Positions 20,633 through 28,899 of a stretch of 36,276 nucleotides of DNA are shown here, one piece after another. The translations under genes and the position numbers were made by a program. Source of the DNA: an uncultured Bacteroidota bacterium (GTDB taxonomy: Bacteria > Bacteroidota > Bacteroidia > Chitinophagales > Chitinophagaceae); contig CAIWXG010000412.1 in the NCBI GenBank assembly GCA_903916555.1, positions 1 through 36,276 of the forward strand, read 5' to 3'. Every line of letters begins with the position of its first letter. Position 1 is the stretch's first letter. The notes under the pieces were generated by a model. That model saw only the letters and a list, made by a program, of their open reading frames with translations, was not told the origin of the DNA and searched no databases.

Positions 20633-21352
20633 TTATTCGTCTTCATCTCTGTTTCTTTCTTTTCTTTTTGGTTTTGGTGCTGCATCATCTTCATCATCCA
20701 ACCTGTCTAATTTTCTATGATTAATTTCATCACCCGGCTCGTGGCTAGCATGCATTTTGTGCCCTGTATTGAAATTTTTACTAATTCCAATGTTCATTGT
20801 ATGCCCGAAAGTAAAGTTGAATGCATTAGTACTGTAAACAACATTCGCATTTTGAGATTTATCGGTAGCATAATTAAGTCCACCAACAGAAAAATTAATA
20901 CAAAGACCTTTACAAATATTAATACCTAAACCAGGATAGATGCCGGAATAAATACCTGTGTGTTTGTTAGTAGCAGGGTCGCCTTCGTGTGTATGGTAAC
21001 CACCTTGATACAAGAAATCTAACTGTGCATACCAGAAAAATATTTCGCCTCTGTTAAAATAATGAGAGTAACGAGCGAAAGGACCTATTCTATACAAATT
21101 ATCTGTATTTTTAATGCCTGCACTGTCTTTTTTAGCTTCTTGTCCCCAACTAATGTTACCTCCTAAAGTCCAATGTTGATTAAATTGATAACCTACTCCA
21201 AAAGTAGCATCCCAATGAGTATCTTTATTTAAGTTGGAATCTCTAACTGTATTTAAGTTAAGATCTCCATAAACCAATAGACTTTTTGGTTCTTGAGCAT
21301 TTGCTGCTACAATCGTACCCGCGAATAAAAAAGCGAGAATCAGTTTTTTCAT
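20633..21352 (-). CDS. Outer-membrane beta-barrel-like protein with acidic C-terminal tail (paralog 2)
   Basis: Signal peptide MKKLILAFLFAGTIVAANAQ and tail LDRLDDEDDAAPKPKRKERNRDEDE, parallel to the 19711..20436 product. Confidence 0.7.
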   Translation of the reverse strand: MKKLILAFLFAGTIVAANAQEPKSLLVYGDLNLNTVRDSNLNKDTHWDATFGVGYQFNQHWTLGGNISWGQEAKKDSAGIKNTDNLYRIGPFARYSHYFNRGEIFFWYAQLDFLYQGGYHTHEGDPATNKHTGIYSGIYPGLGINICKGLCINFSVGGLNYATDKSQNANVVYSTNAFNFTFGHTMNIGISKNFNTGHKMHASHEPGDEINHRKLDRLDDEDDAAPKPKRKERNRDEDE

Positions 21353-21470
21353 ACAGTGTGTATTTATTATTTTAGACTTGCAAATATAATAGGGATTTTT
21401 AGAAAACCATAACTTTCTAAAATAAAATAAAAGTTTTTTGAAAAATATCTTTTTCGCATATCTTTTATTT

Positions 21471-21983
21471 CTACTTTAACCAAGAGCTATACATCAAGTA
21501 ATTATTTGCAATTCTTTGTATTTCTCCTTCCTGAAGTTCTATACTTATATCTTTAATTTTTTTTGCAGGCACACCGGCATAGATGCTGCCCGCAGGCACT
21601 TTTGTACCCTCCAGCACTACGGCACCGGCTGCTATAATACTATTCTCCCCTATCTCTACATTATCCATTACAATTGCTCCCATGCCTATTAATACATTAT
21701 TGGCTATTTTACAGCCATGTACTATTGCATTATGCCCTATAGATACATTATTGCCTAATTCTACAGTTGTTTTTTGATACGTACAATGTATGCAAGCCCC
21801 ATCTTGCACATTTACTTTATTTCCCATTCTTATACTATTCACATCGCCCCGCACTACTGCATTAAACCATATACTACATTCCTCACCCATAATTACATCG
21901 CCAATAATTGTTGCATTGGGTGCTATAAAACAACTTTCGGGTATTTGCGGGTATATTCCTTTTATTGATAAAATAATTGGCAT
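21471..21983 (-). CDS. Gamma-carbonic-anhydrase-like hexapeptide-repeat protein (PaaY/YrdA type)
   Basis: Left-handed beta-helix repeats: NATIIGDVIMGEECSIWFNAVVRGDVNSIRMGNKVNVQDGACIH..SIGHNAIVHGCKI..VLIGMGAIVMD. Confidence 0.88.
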   Translation of the reverse strand: MPIILSIKGIYPQIPESCFIAPNATIIGDVIMGEECSIWFNAVVRGDVNSIRMGNKVNVQDGACIHCTYQKTTVELGNNVSIGHNAIVHGCKIANNVLIGMGAIVMDNVEIGENSIIAAGAVVLEGTKVPAGSIYAGVPAKKIKDISIELQEGEIQRIANNYLMYSSWLK

Positions 21984-22243
21984 GTTCTTTTTTTAGGGTA
22001 AAGTTATAATTCTTTGTATGAAAGTGGAAAAGTAAGTAATGGTAGTTTAAAATCCCCGTTATTAAAACCCTCTTCCCCTCCAGGCATCAAGAAGCATCAA
22101 TAAAACCCGTTCTCTATACATATTCATAATATGTAGGCTAAATGAAAAGTACCATACCTAAAGCTTTACCCCAATATTCAATTTTTAAAAACACTCTTTT
22201 TCTTAAAAATAATTCGTTAATTTTATTTAAGAATTATTAAATA

Positions 22244-23856
22244 ATGAAAAAACTCTTTTTTTACTTAATTATATTTAGCCTTTTAACTACTATTGTTAAA
22301 GCACAAAGCCTATATATAGACAGCACAAGGTTTGTAGGTGGTGCTGATGCTTGTGGCGGAACAGAATGTAGATATGCATTTAAAACAGTAGATGGTAATA
22401 TATTTTTTAGCGGTGTTACTAATTGTGCTAATGGAGGTGGAAATATTCCTGTAAATTTCGTAGGAGAAGAGAATATTGTAGTCGGCAAATTAGACAGTAA
22501 TTTGAATGTAGTTTGGGTAAAGGTTTATGGTGGTTCCAGAAGTGATGTGCCAAAAAGTGCTGTTCAAACAAGAGATGGCGGTTATGCTGTTTTAACTACT
22601 ACCTATTCAAACGACCACGATGTTTCAGGTAACCATGATACCACAGGTAGTACAGGTGATTTATGGGTAATAAAGATAGATAGTAACGGGAATCTTTTAT
22701 GGCAAAAATGCTATGGAAGTATTAGCGATGAGCAGGCAATTTCTATTACTACAACCCAAGATAATGGATTAATTTTTTTTGGTAATAGCCAGGGACAAGG
22801 TGGTGATGTACCCTCCCATCATTATGGTTCTGCATGGAATTACGATTGGGTTGTAATTAAAACAGACAGCGTGGGTAATTTGCAATGGAGTAAAACTATC
22901 GGAGGTACAGGTGATGAAAGTTCTGTAGGGGGGGTATTATAACAGCAAACAATGGTTATTATATGGTCGGTTCAAGCTGGTCTCGAGACTTTGATTGTAA
23001 CGATACTTTCTGGCATCCGAATGTTGGGTGCGGTATGGATTATTTTATGTTCAGGTTAGAAAATAATGGTAATATTTTGTGGGACAGCAGCTATGGTGGC
23101 AGCGGAAATGAATGGATTTATGGGGCTGTATTAGACAGCAGGGACAGCAGTATTGTAATTAACGGAAGCACATATAGTAATGATTTCATGGTAACCGGAT
23201 ACCACGGAAATGGAGATTACTGGGTAATAAAAACAGATAAGAATGGAAAATTATTGTGGCAAAAATGCCTCGGTGATTCTTTATTACAAGATGCGTATGG
23301 TATTTGCAATACACAAAATGGTTACATGGCTTATGGAAGTACCGGACCCGGCAGTATCGGTCAAACTGATGGATGGATTTTTCAATTAGACATGTTAGGT
23401 AATTCGATTACCAATAAACAATTTGGCGGACTACATTATGAAGACCCTGCAAGTATTTTAGCTTTTAAAAACGGTTTTATTGCAACCGGTGCAAGTAATT
23501 CTTTATATTTTACTGAAGGTAAAAATATAAGTTTTTTACCAGGTGCGGATGCCGATGCCTATTTTACTTATATTAGTAATGTGCCTTGTGAAGTAAGGTA
23601 TGTAAATTATAATACATGCAAACAAATAATTGCGTACCCAAACCCTATATATGATAAAGTTAATATTTTGCTACCAAATAAAAATGGAAATATAGTAATC
23701 AAAAATTATTTTGGTAAAAATATTTATCAAAGAAAAATAGTTGAAACAGATAAAGTTTTAGATGTCAATACAACAAATTGGAGCAAAGGTTTATACATAA
23801 TAGAGTGGATTGATGACGATGGTACATTTTTAACAAATAAAATTATTATTTATTAA
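22244..23856 (+). pseudogene. T9SS type A sorting-domain secreted protein split by a frameshift at a G7 tract
   Basis: ORFs 22244..22942 (signal peptide, repeats such as TGDLWVIKIDSNGNLLWQKCYGS) and 22963..23856 (the same repeats, e.g. GDYWVIKTDKNGKLLWQKCLGD, then AYPNPIYDKVNILLP...WSKGLYIIEW CTD). Reading through after the G-run in the other frame gives GGIITANNGYYMVGSSWSRD, continuous with ORF 2. Confidence 0.8.
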
Positions 23857-23872
23857 TTATAAAAATACAGTT

Positions 23873-24049
23873 ATGAAGCCAATTTTAAAAAGTGCAATTG
23901 CGATTTTGTTACTATGTATTAACGGCAAAGCATATTCCCAGTTATACAATGTTTCGGCACCTGTTGTAACAGTAAATAGTGCGGCAAATGCATTCAGGTC
24001 TAATTTGTCTGTAAGTAATACTCTTGAAGGGGTGGTCTTGACCAGTTAA
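23873..24049 (+). pseudogene. 3'-truncated secreted protein gene (58 aa remains)
   Basis: ATG at 23873: MKPILKSAIAILLLCINGKAYSQLYNVSAPVVTVNSAANAFRSNLSVSNTLEGVVLTS*. It has a clear signal peptide followed by an abrupt stop at the edge of the accessory region. Confidence 0.6.
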
Positions 24050-24139
24050 AGTTTTTCAATACATTTTGGTCAGAGCGGGTTTATAGGAACGATTCATCCG
24101 GGCATACAATGTTTGAACAATATCATAGAAGTTTATTGT

Positions 24140-24313
24140 GCCTTTGTTGGTGTTTTCACCAACAAACAACATCATAATCCAAAATAGCTAAGTTTTTTAT
24201 CTTTATATTCGCTTTGTTGGTGCTTTCATAAACAAAAACTTATTATAATTAAAATGGATTATACTCGTCATCGGAAGAACCAACTATTTGTTGGTGAAAA
24301 CACCAACAAAGGC
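24140..24313. repeat. 174-bp MITE-like element, copy A (direct repeat flanking cassette)
   Basis: Exact 27-bp terminal inverted repeats GCCTTTGTTGGTGTTTTCACCAACAAA / TTTGTTGGTGAAAACACCAACAAAGGC, each also an internal hairpin. A degenerate third copy is at 24211-24236. Near-identical to 27482..27655. Confidence 0.9.
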
Positions 24314-24383
24314 GTAAAAGAATATATTTGTTATTGCAAAGGTTTATATGTTTTTTGAATAAAAAAAATAAATATTCATAATA

Positions 24384-24415
24384 TTGTTAAATTATTTGAA
24401 AATAAGGTATCTTTG
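24384..24415 (+). promoter_or_regulatory. Candidate Bacteroidetes sigma-ABfr promoter in front of the cassette
   Basis: TTG at 24384-24386, 21-nt spacer, TATCTTTG at 24408-24415 (TAnnTTTG). Confidence 0.35.
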
Positions 24416-24624
24416 ACCTGTATAACTACCAATCTTTTAATGGCAATAAGGAATATGATGATTTACTAAGAAGGAGTATAGAATGTATTGATGCTGAAAT
24501 TGTTTTTTACGTTAGGGATACTAAAGGCAATTGGCCTGAAAATCAGAAGGAAATACATTTTGGAAACGAAAACAGAAATGAAGTAAGGATTTGTGTAAAC
24601 GAAATAATAAAACATTTGAAATAA
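24406..24624 (+). pseudogene. 5'-truncated gene fragment of unknown family
   Basis: Open frame with no start codon: GIFDLYNYQSFNGNKEYDDLLRRSIECIDAEIVFYVRDTKGNWPENQKEIHFGNENRNEVRICVNEIIKHLK*. It ends 3 nt before the next ATG. Confidence 0.55.
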
Positions 24625-24627
24625 CAA

Positions 24628-25602
24628 ATGGAATATCATGTACCCGATGCAAGGTGGGCAATATTTGGAATGCCTGATTTTGAGAGCTACAATAATAAGC
24701 TTGTGGTTAAGGGACTATTTCATTCTGGTGTACCAAAAGATGTATTAGAAGCGTACAAAGTTGCCGAGTATATAATGGCACATGCTTATTATCACTACAC
24801 TCTTTATGAAGAAGCATTTTCAAAATTATTATTGATATTTGAAATGGCTATTAAATTAAGATGTGGACAAATGGGTATAACTTTAAACACCATTACCGTT
24901 AACAAGAAAACCCAGGAGAAGGTAACAACAGATAAAAAACTAAAAACCTTAATTGATGAATTATCTGTTAAAATAGATTTGAAGGATATTGAGGAACAAT
25001 TACAGATTCTTCGTGAAATAAGAAACACTAAAATGCACCCAATAACAAATGGAGTTTCCGGTGCAATATCTTTTAAGTCTATAAAAATCTCTGTTGTTCT
25101 TCTCAATAAGTTATTCTTACATGAACAAAAAATAAAGAATAGACAACTTAAAACAGTGGAAATCGAAACGGTTTTTGCAGCTTTTAAAATGGGTAATTTT
25201 GTTTTAGAGCGAGAAGGAAAAAGGTTCCTGAGTATAGGGATACTTATTCTTGATTCAGTTCAAGTTGATGAACAATGGTTTCACCTAATGGTATGTTTCC
25301 CTGTAATCGAAAAGTTAAACAACCTGATTGTTGAAAAGAAATATCCAAATCCTTTTATTTTTACTATTAGTAACATTGTCTTAGAAAAGAACCGTTTTTC
25401 TGCAATTGAAATTGAAAATAATAAGCCAGTTAAATTTTACAGAACAAATAATCCATTGGATTTAGGTAAGTTTAGTAATTTTCACAACGAAATAATAAAG
25501 GTAACTGAAGATGATAGAATAATTTATGATTCTTGGGTTCGTGATGAAATAAACTGGGAAAGAACTGATTTTTTGTATCAATGGTTATGGAGGGTTAAAT
25601 AA
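24628..25602 (+). CDS. Hypothetical protein with HEPN-like N-terminal region (candidate defence component)
   Basis: Predicted helical N-terminus with LQILREIRNTKMHP, matching the HEPN Rx4-6H motif (R-NTKM-H). The C-terminal region is of unknown family. Confidence 0.55.
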   Translation: MEYHVPDARWAIFGMPDFESYNNKLVVKGLFHSGVPKDVLEAYKVAEYIMAHAYYHYTLYEEAFSKLLLIFEMAIKLRCGQMGITLNTITVNKKTQEKVTTDKKLKTLIDELSVKIDLKDIEEQLQILREIRNTKMHPITNGVSGAISFKSIKISVVLLNKLFLHEQKIKNRQLKTVEIETVFAAFKMGNFVLEREGKRFLSIGILILDSVQVDEQWFHLMVCFPVIEKLNNLIVEKKYPNPFIFTISNIVLEKNRFSAIEIENNKPVKFYRTNNPLDLGKFSNFHNEIIKVTEDDRIIYDSWVRDEINWERTDFLYQWLWRVK

Positions 25603-25656
25603 TTGAAACTTAGATAATATGCCTAATTTTGTAAAAGTCAGTCAAAAAATTAAACT

Positions 25657-26907
25657 ATGAGAAAGATTAAAATAAAAAATTTTGGACCCATAAAGGAAGG
25701 TTATCAAGATGGAGATGGCTTTATGGAAGTAAAAAAAGCAACTGTTTTTATTGGCAATCAAGGTAGTGGAAAAAGCTGTGTAGCAAAATTGATTTCTACA
25801 TTGAGTTGGATGGAGAAAGCAATGGTAAGAGGTGATTTTAAAACTCAAGACCTAACTGTTTATAACAGATTTAGAAAGCATTGTTCTTACCAAAATATTG
25901 GCAATTATTTTATTGATAGCACTTCTCCTATTCATGGTACAGTTATTGAATACCAGGGGAAGGCATATAATATAAGCTATAAAAACGGTGAAACATTAGT
26001 AGAAAAGAATGCCGAAAATGGTTATTCCTTTCCTAAAATAATGTATGTGCCGGCAGAACGTAATTTTGTGAGTGCTGTAAAGAATGTAATCAAATTAAAA
26101 GGACTGCCAAACACATTATATACATTTACGGAGGAAGATAACAAAGCAAAGGAAGATTTGAATAGTCCACTGGAATTACCTATCAACAAAGCAAAGTTTG
26201 AATACAGAAAGCCAAGTGGCGTATCATGGATTGTAGGCGATGGTTATGAAGTGAGGTTATCAGAAGCCTCAAGTGGTTTCCAGTCATCTGTTCCGTTGTT
26301 TCTTGTAACAAGATATTTAGCATTATCTATCAATAAAGAAAAGGATGGCTCTGTAAAAGAAATTAGCATAGAAGAAGAAAGAAGGATAAGAAAAGAGATT
26401 GAGAAAATTTTATCCAATCCCAATTTAACTGAAGATGTTAAAAAGGCATCATTAGAATTCCTTTCCGCAAAATTTAAATACTCTTGTTTTATTAATATTG
26501 TGGAAGAACCTGAGCAAAATTTGTTCCCAACTTCCCAACAAAATCTATTGAATAGTTTGTTGTCGTTTAATAATATGAACGAAGGGAATATGTTAGTAAT
26601 AACCACCCATAGCCCTTATATAATAAACTATCTTACCTTAGCAATTAAAGCCTTTTTTCTTTTGGGGCTAATAAAAACTACCGATAAAATAGATGAATTA
26701 AATACAAAACTGAAAGAAATTGTTCCACTTGAATCAACTGTCAATCCAGAAGAATTGGCAATATATGAATTAGATGACAAAGGGAATATTATTAAGCTTG
26801 GAAATTATAAGGGGTTGCCATCTGATGAAAACTATTTGAATGACAGGCTATCCGAAACAAATGACTTATTTTCTCAACTTTTAGATATAGAAGACTTATG
26901 CCAATAG
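25657..26907 (+). CDS. SMC/OLD-like AAA (AAA15/AAA21-type) ATPase, candidate defence component
   Basis: N-terminal IKNFGPIKEG, Walker A FIGNQGSGKSCVAK, signature-like LSEASSGFQSSVPL, Walker B FINIVEEPEQNLFP and H-loop VITTHSPYIIN. Confidence 0.88.
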   Translation: MRKIKIKNFGPIKEGYQDGDGFMEVKKATVFIGNQGSGKSCVAKLISTLSWMEKAMVRGDFKTQDLTVYNRFRKHCSYQNIGNYFIDSTSPIHGTVIEYQGKAYNISYKNGETLVEKNAENGYSFPKIMYVPAERNFVSAVKNVIKLKGLPNTLYTFTEEDNKAKEDLNSPLELPINKAKFEYRKPSGVSWIVGDGYEVRLSEASSGFQSSVPLFLVTRYLALSINKEKDGSVKEISIEEERRIRKEIEKILSNPNLTEDVKKASLEFLSAKFKYSCFINIVEEPEQNLFPTSQQNLLNSLLSFNNMNEGNMLVITTHSPYIINYLTLAIKAFFLLGLIKTTDKIDELNTKLKEIVPLESTVNPEELAIYELDDKGNIIKLGNYKGLPSDENYLNDRLSETNDLFSQLLDIEDLCQ

Positions 26908-27395
26908 ATTTTTTTCAAGCGGGCTGTAGAACTGAATCATCTATTAAAATATTTGGACTTTGCGATAACCCTCCACCAGCTACCGACCCAGCATATATAG
27001 ATGAGTTAGATACTTCAAAATGGATTGGGGAGGTTGTCAAAGACGATGAATTACCAGTAGCATTTTATGCAATAGACCATTGTGTAGAAGTGCGCAGACC
27101 AAATAATGACCTGGCAAAGCGATGCGACGGAATTCTTGTTTATAGAGATAATATAACTTTTGTCGAATTAAAAGACAGGGGTTCAAGTGGTTGGGTTAGT
27201 GGTGGTAGAAAACAGCTTACTGAAACAATATTATTTTTCAAAGCAAACCATGACATTGGAGTTTATTCAATTGCAGATGCAAGGATTTGTAATAAACAAC
27301 AACCATTGGCTGTAACAAATATTGCCACAGAAATTCAAAAATTAAAGGATGATACTGGATTGAAATTAATTGTAGATAGGGCAATAAAAATTTAG
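26898..27395 (+). CDS. Small PD-(D/E)xK-like nuclease, candidate effector
   Basis: RCDGILVYRDNITFVELKDRGSSGWVSGGRKQLTETI resembles the D...ExK catalytic core. It overlaps the ATPase gene by 10 bp. Confidence 0.55.
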   Translation: MPIDFFQAGCRTESSIKIFGLCDNPPPATDPAYIDELDTSKWIGEVVKDDELPVAFYAIDHCVEVRRPNNDLAKRCDGILVYRDNITFVELKDRGSSGWVSGGRKQLTETILFFKANHDIGVYSIADARICNKQQPLAVTNIATEIQKLKDDTGLKLIVDRAIKI

Positions 27396-27397
27396 CG

Positions 27398-27529
27398 ATG
27401 TCTTTTAACGAACTCAATAGTGTTGAACATCTTATTATAAAGGAATTGACCGGTGTCAACCTGAATAATACCGAAATTTGTGCCTTTGTTGGTGTTTTCA
27501 CCGACAAACAACATCATAATCCAAAATAG
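27398..27529 (+). pseudogene. N-terminal fragment of a type I restriction HsdR-like protein, truncated by repeat copy B
   Basis: MSFNELNSVEHLIIKELTGVNLNNTE resembles HsdR N-termini. The frame then runs into the repeat (ICAFVGVFTDKQHHNPK*) and stops. Confidence 0.45.
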
Positions 27530-27655
27530 CTAAGTTTTTTATCTTTACATTCGCTTTGTTGCTGTTTTCATAAACAAAAACTTATTATAATTAAAATGGA
27601 TTATACTTGTCATCGGAAGAACCAACTATTTGTTGGTGAAAACACCAACAAAAGC
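27482..27655. repeat. 174-bp MITE-like element, copy B
   Basis: Same length and orientation as copy A with 6 substitutions counted by eye. The match extends to 24136-24317 vs 27478-27659 (constant offset 3342). Confidence 0.9.
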
Positions 27656-27699
27656 GTAATATATACCTTACAAAGCAAATAAAAAAAACCGGAGACAGC

Positions 27700-28899
27700 T
27701 TAGTATTCTCTACTTGTACCTAAGTTTAAATGGTTTCTTAAATCGCCGGATACAGCAGATTTATGTAGAAGAATAGCAGTAGTTTTATATTTTACATACG
27801 TTTTGGTAACGTACATATAGCCATTATGGTCATTTTTACTGTCCCATGAGTTTTTAACTTTATAGTATTTTTTATGATACTGGTCTTCTGCAATTCCTAC
27901 AATATGCATACCATGGTCATCTGTGGTTTCATAATTATCAAAAGCAGTTTGGCGCATACCCGGTGTTATAAAACGTTCTTTAAAAATAGGCCCGAAGAAC
28001 ATCATTTTCTTTTCATCTTCACTCATGTCATCCACTTCTTTTTCGGGTACATACGCAATACCGTTTTTCCAGCTAAAATATTTTTCGCTAATGTCTGCTG
28101 CCCAAGCTACCGTAAAACCATGATTGATAGCACGGTCTATTATATCGGTTAGGTCATCCATACGCACATTATATACTCTATTATAAGACCAGTTATCGGG
28201 TACCATAAGTATGGTTTTCTTATAATAAGGTTGATTTGAAAACGAAGAAAACTCAATATAATCTTCGGGATGAATACCTACTCTTTCGCGTGCAAAACTG
28301 ATAGGTGTATATCTTCTACCGTCAAATTTAAATGTTTCTGTCAATTCGCCTAAGTAGGCATCAAGGGTAGCACTAACAGCGTTTTTCCAGGCAGAAGTCA
28401 ATTTTCCGTTAGGGTTAGAAACAACTGCATCCAGCATTCCTTTAAGTACTGCAGCTAATTCGCCTGTTTTATTTTTTGTTGTACCATAATTTAATCCCGG
28501 ATAGGCATCGTAAGGCATAGCCCCATATTTAGAATACATATTTAATACATCATGACATTCCCCTCCATCGCCCCAAGCAATAGCACCATGCATTCTAACA
28601 TAATTCTCTGCTTTATCTAAATACACGCATCTTGTACTATACATCTGTGATAATTCAACCGGATTTTTGCCCATTCTCATCATTTCGCTCTCTAAAAACG
28701 AATTGGTAGAATAGCTCCAGCATGTACCCGAACTTGCTTGGTTCTTTATTGATGTATGTTCTAATGTAATAAGGTCTTTAAAATGAAATCTCTTATTGCA
28801 AAAGTTACATTCACTTGGTTCTATGTCTTTTATAAAATAATCCTGTGCATGCACCAATAATGGCATTATGCATAAAAAAAGGATAGTTAGTTTCTTCAT
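27700..28899 (-). CDS. Secreted C1-family cysteine peptidase (aminopeptidase C / bleomycin hydrolase-like)
   Basis: Signal peptide MKKLTILFLCIMPLLVHAQ, active-site Cys context NQASSGTCWSYSTNSFLESE, His context DDHGMHIVGIAED and Asn context VKNSWDSKNDHNGYMYV. Confidence 0.88.
   Translation of the reverse strand: MKKLTILFLCIMPLLVHAQDYFIKDIEPSECNFCNKRFHFKDLITLEHTSIKNQASSGTCWSYSTNSFLESEMMRMGKNPVELSQMYSTRCVYLDKAENYVRMHGAIAWGDGGECHDVLNMYSKYGAMPYDAYPGLNYGTTKNKTGELAAVLKGMLDAVVSNPNGKLTSAWKNAVSATLDAYLGELTETFKFDGRRYTPISFARERVGIHPEDYIEFSSFSNQPYYKKTILMVPDNWSYNRVYNVRMDDLTDIIDRAINHGFTVAWAADISEKYFSWKNGIAYVPEKEVDDMSEDEKKMMFFGPIFKERFITPGMRQTAFDNYETTDDHGMHIVGIAEDQYHKKYYKVKNSWDSKNDHNGYMYVTKTYVKYKTTAILLHKSAVSGDLRNHLNLGTSREY

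Noticed and set aside
22010-22243. Possible tRNA or ncRNA in the spacer before the T9SS gene
   Set aside because: No cloverleaf or TPsiC-like arm; only a short CATATTcatAATATG palindrome was seen.
24140-24313. CRISPR-like mini-array (three palindromic units with 44-50 nt spacers)
   Set aside because: Only three units, the central one is degenerate, the 'spacers' are identical in both copies, and no cas genes are present. It is better explained as a MITE-like inverted-repeat element.
24140-27395. Retron (structured RNA next to ATPase/nuclease)
   Set aside because: No reverse transcriptase ORF exists in the cassette, and the structured element is duplicated on both flanks.
27238-27507. Minus-strand ORF 27238..27507 (MSVKTPTKAQ...)
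   Set aside because: Starts inside repeat copy B and runs antisense to the nuclease gene; probably spurious.
24140-27655. Integron cassette with attC-like sites
   Set aside because: The flanking hairpins look superficially similar, but there are no GTTRRRY core sites and no integrase gene in the window.
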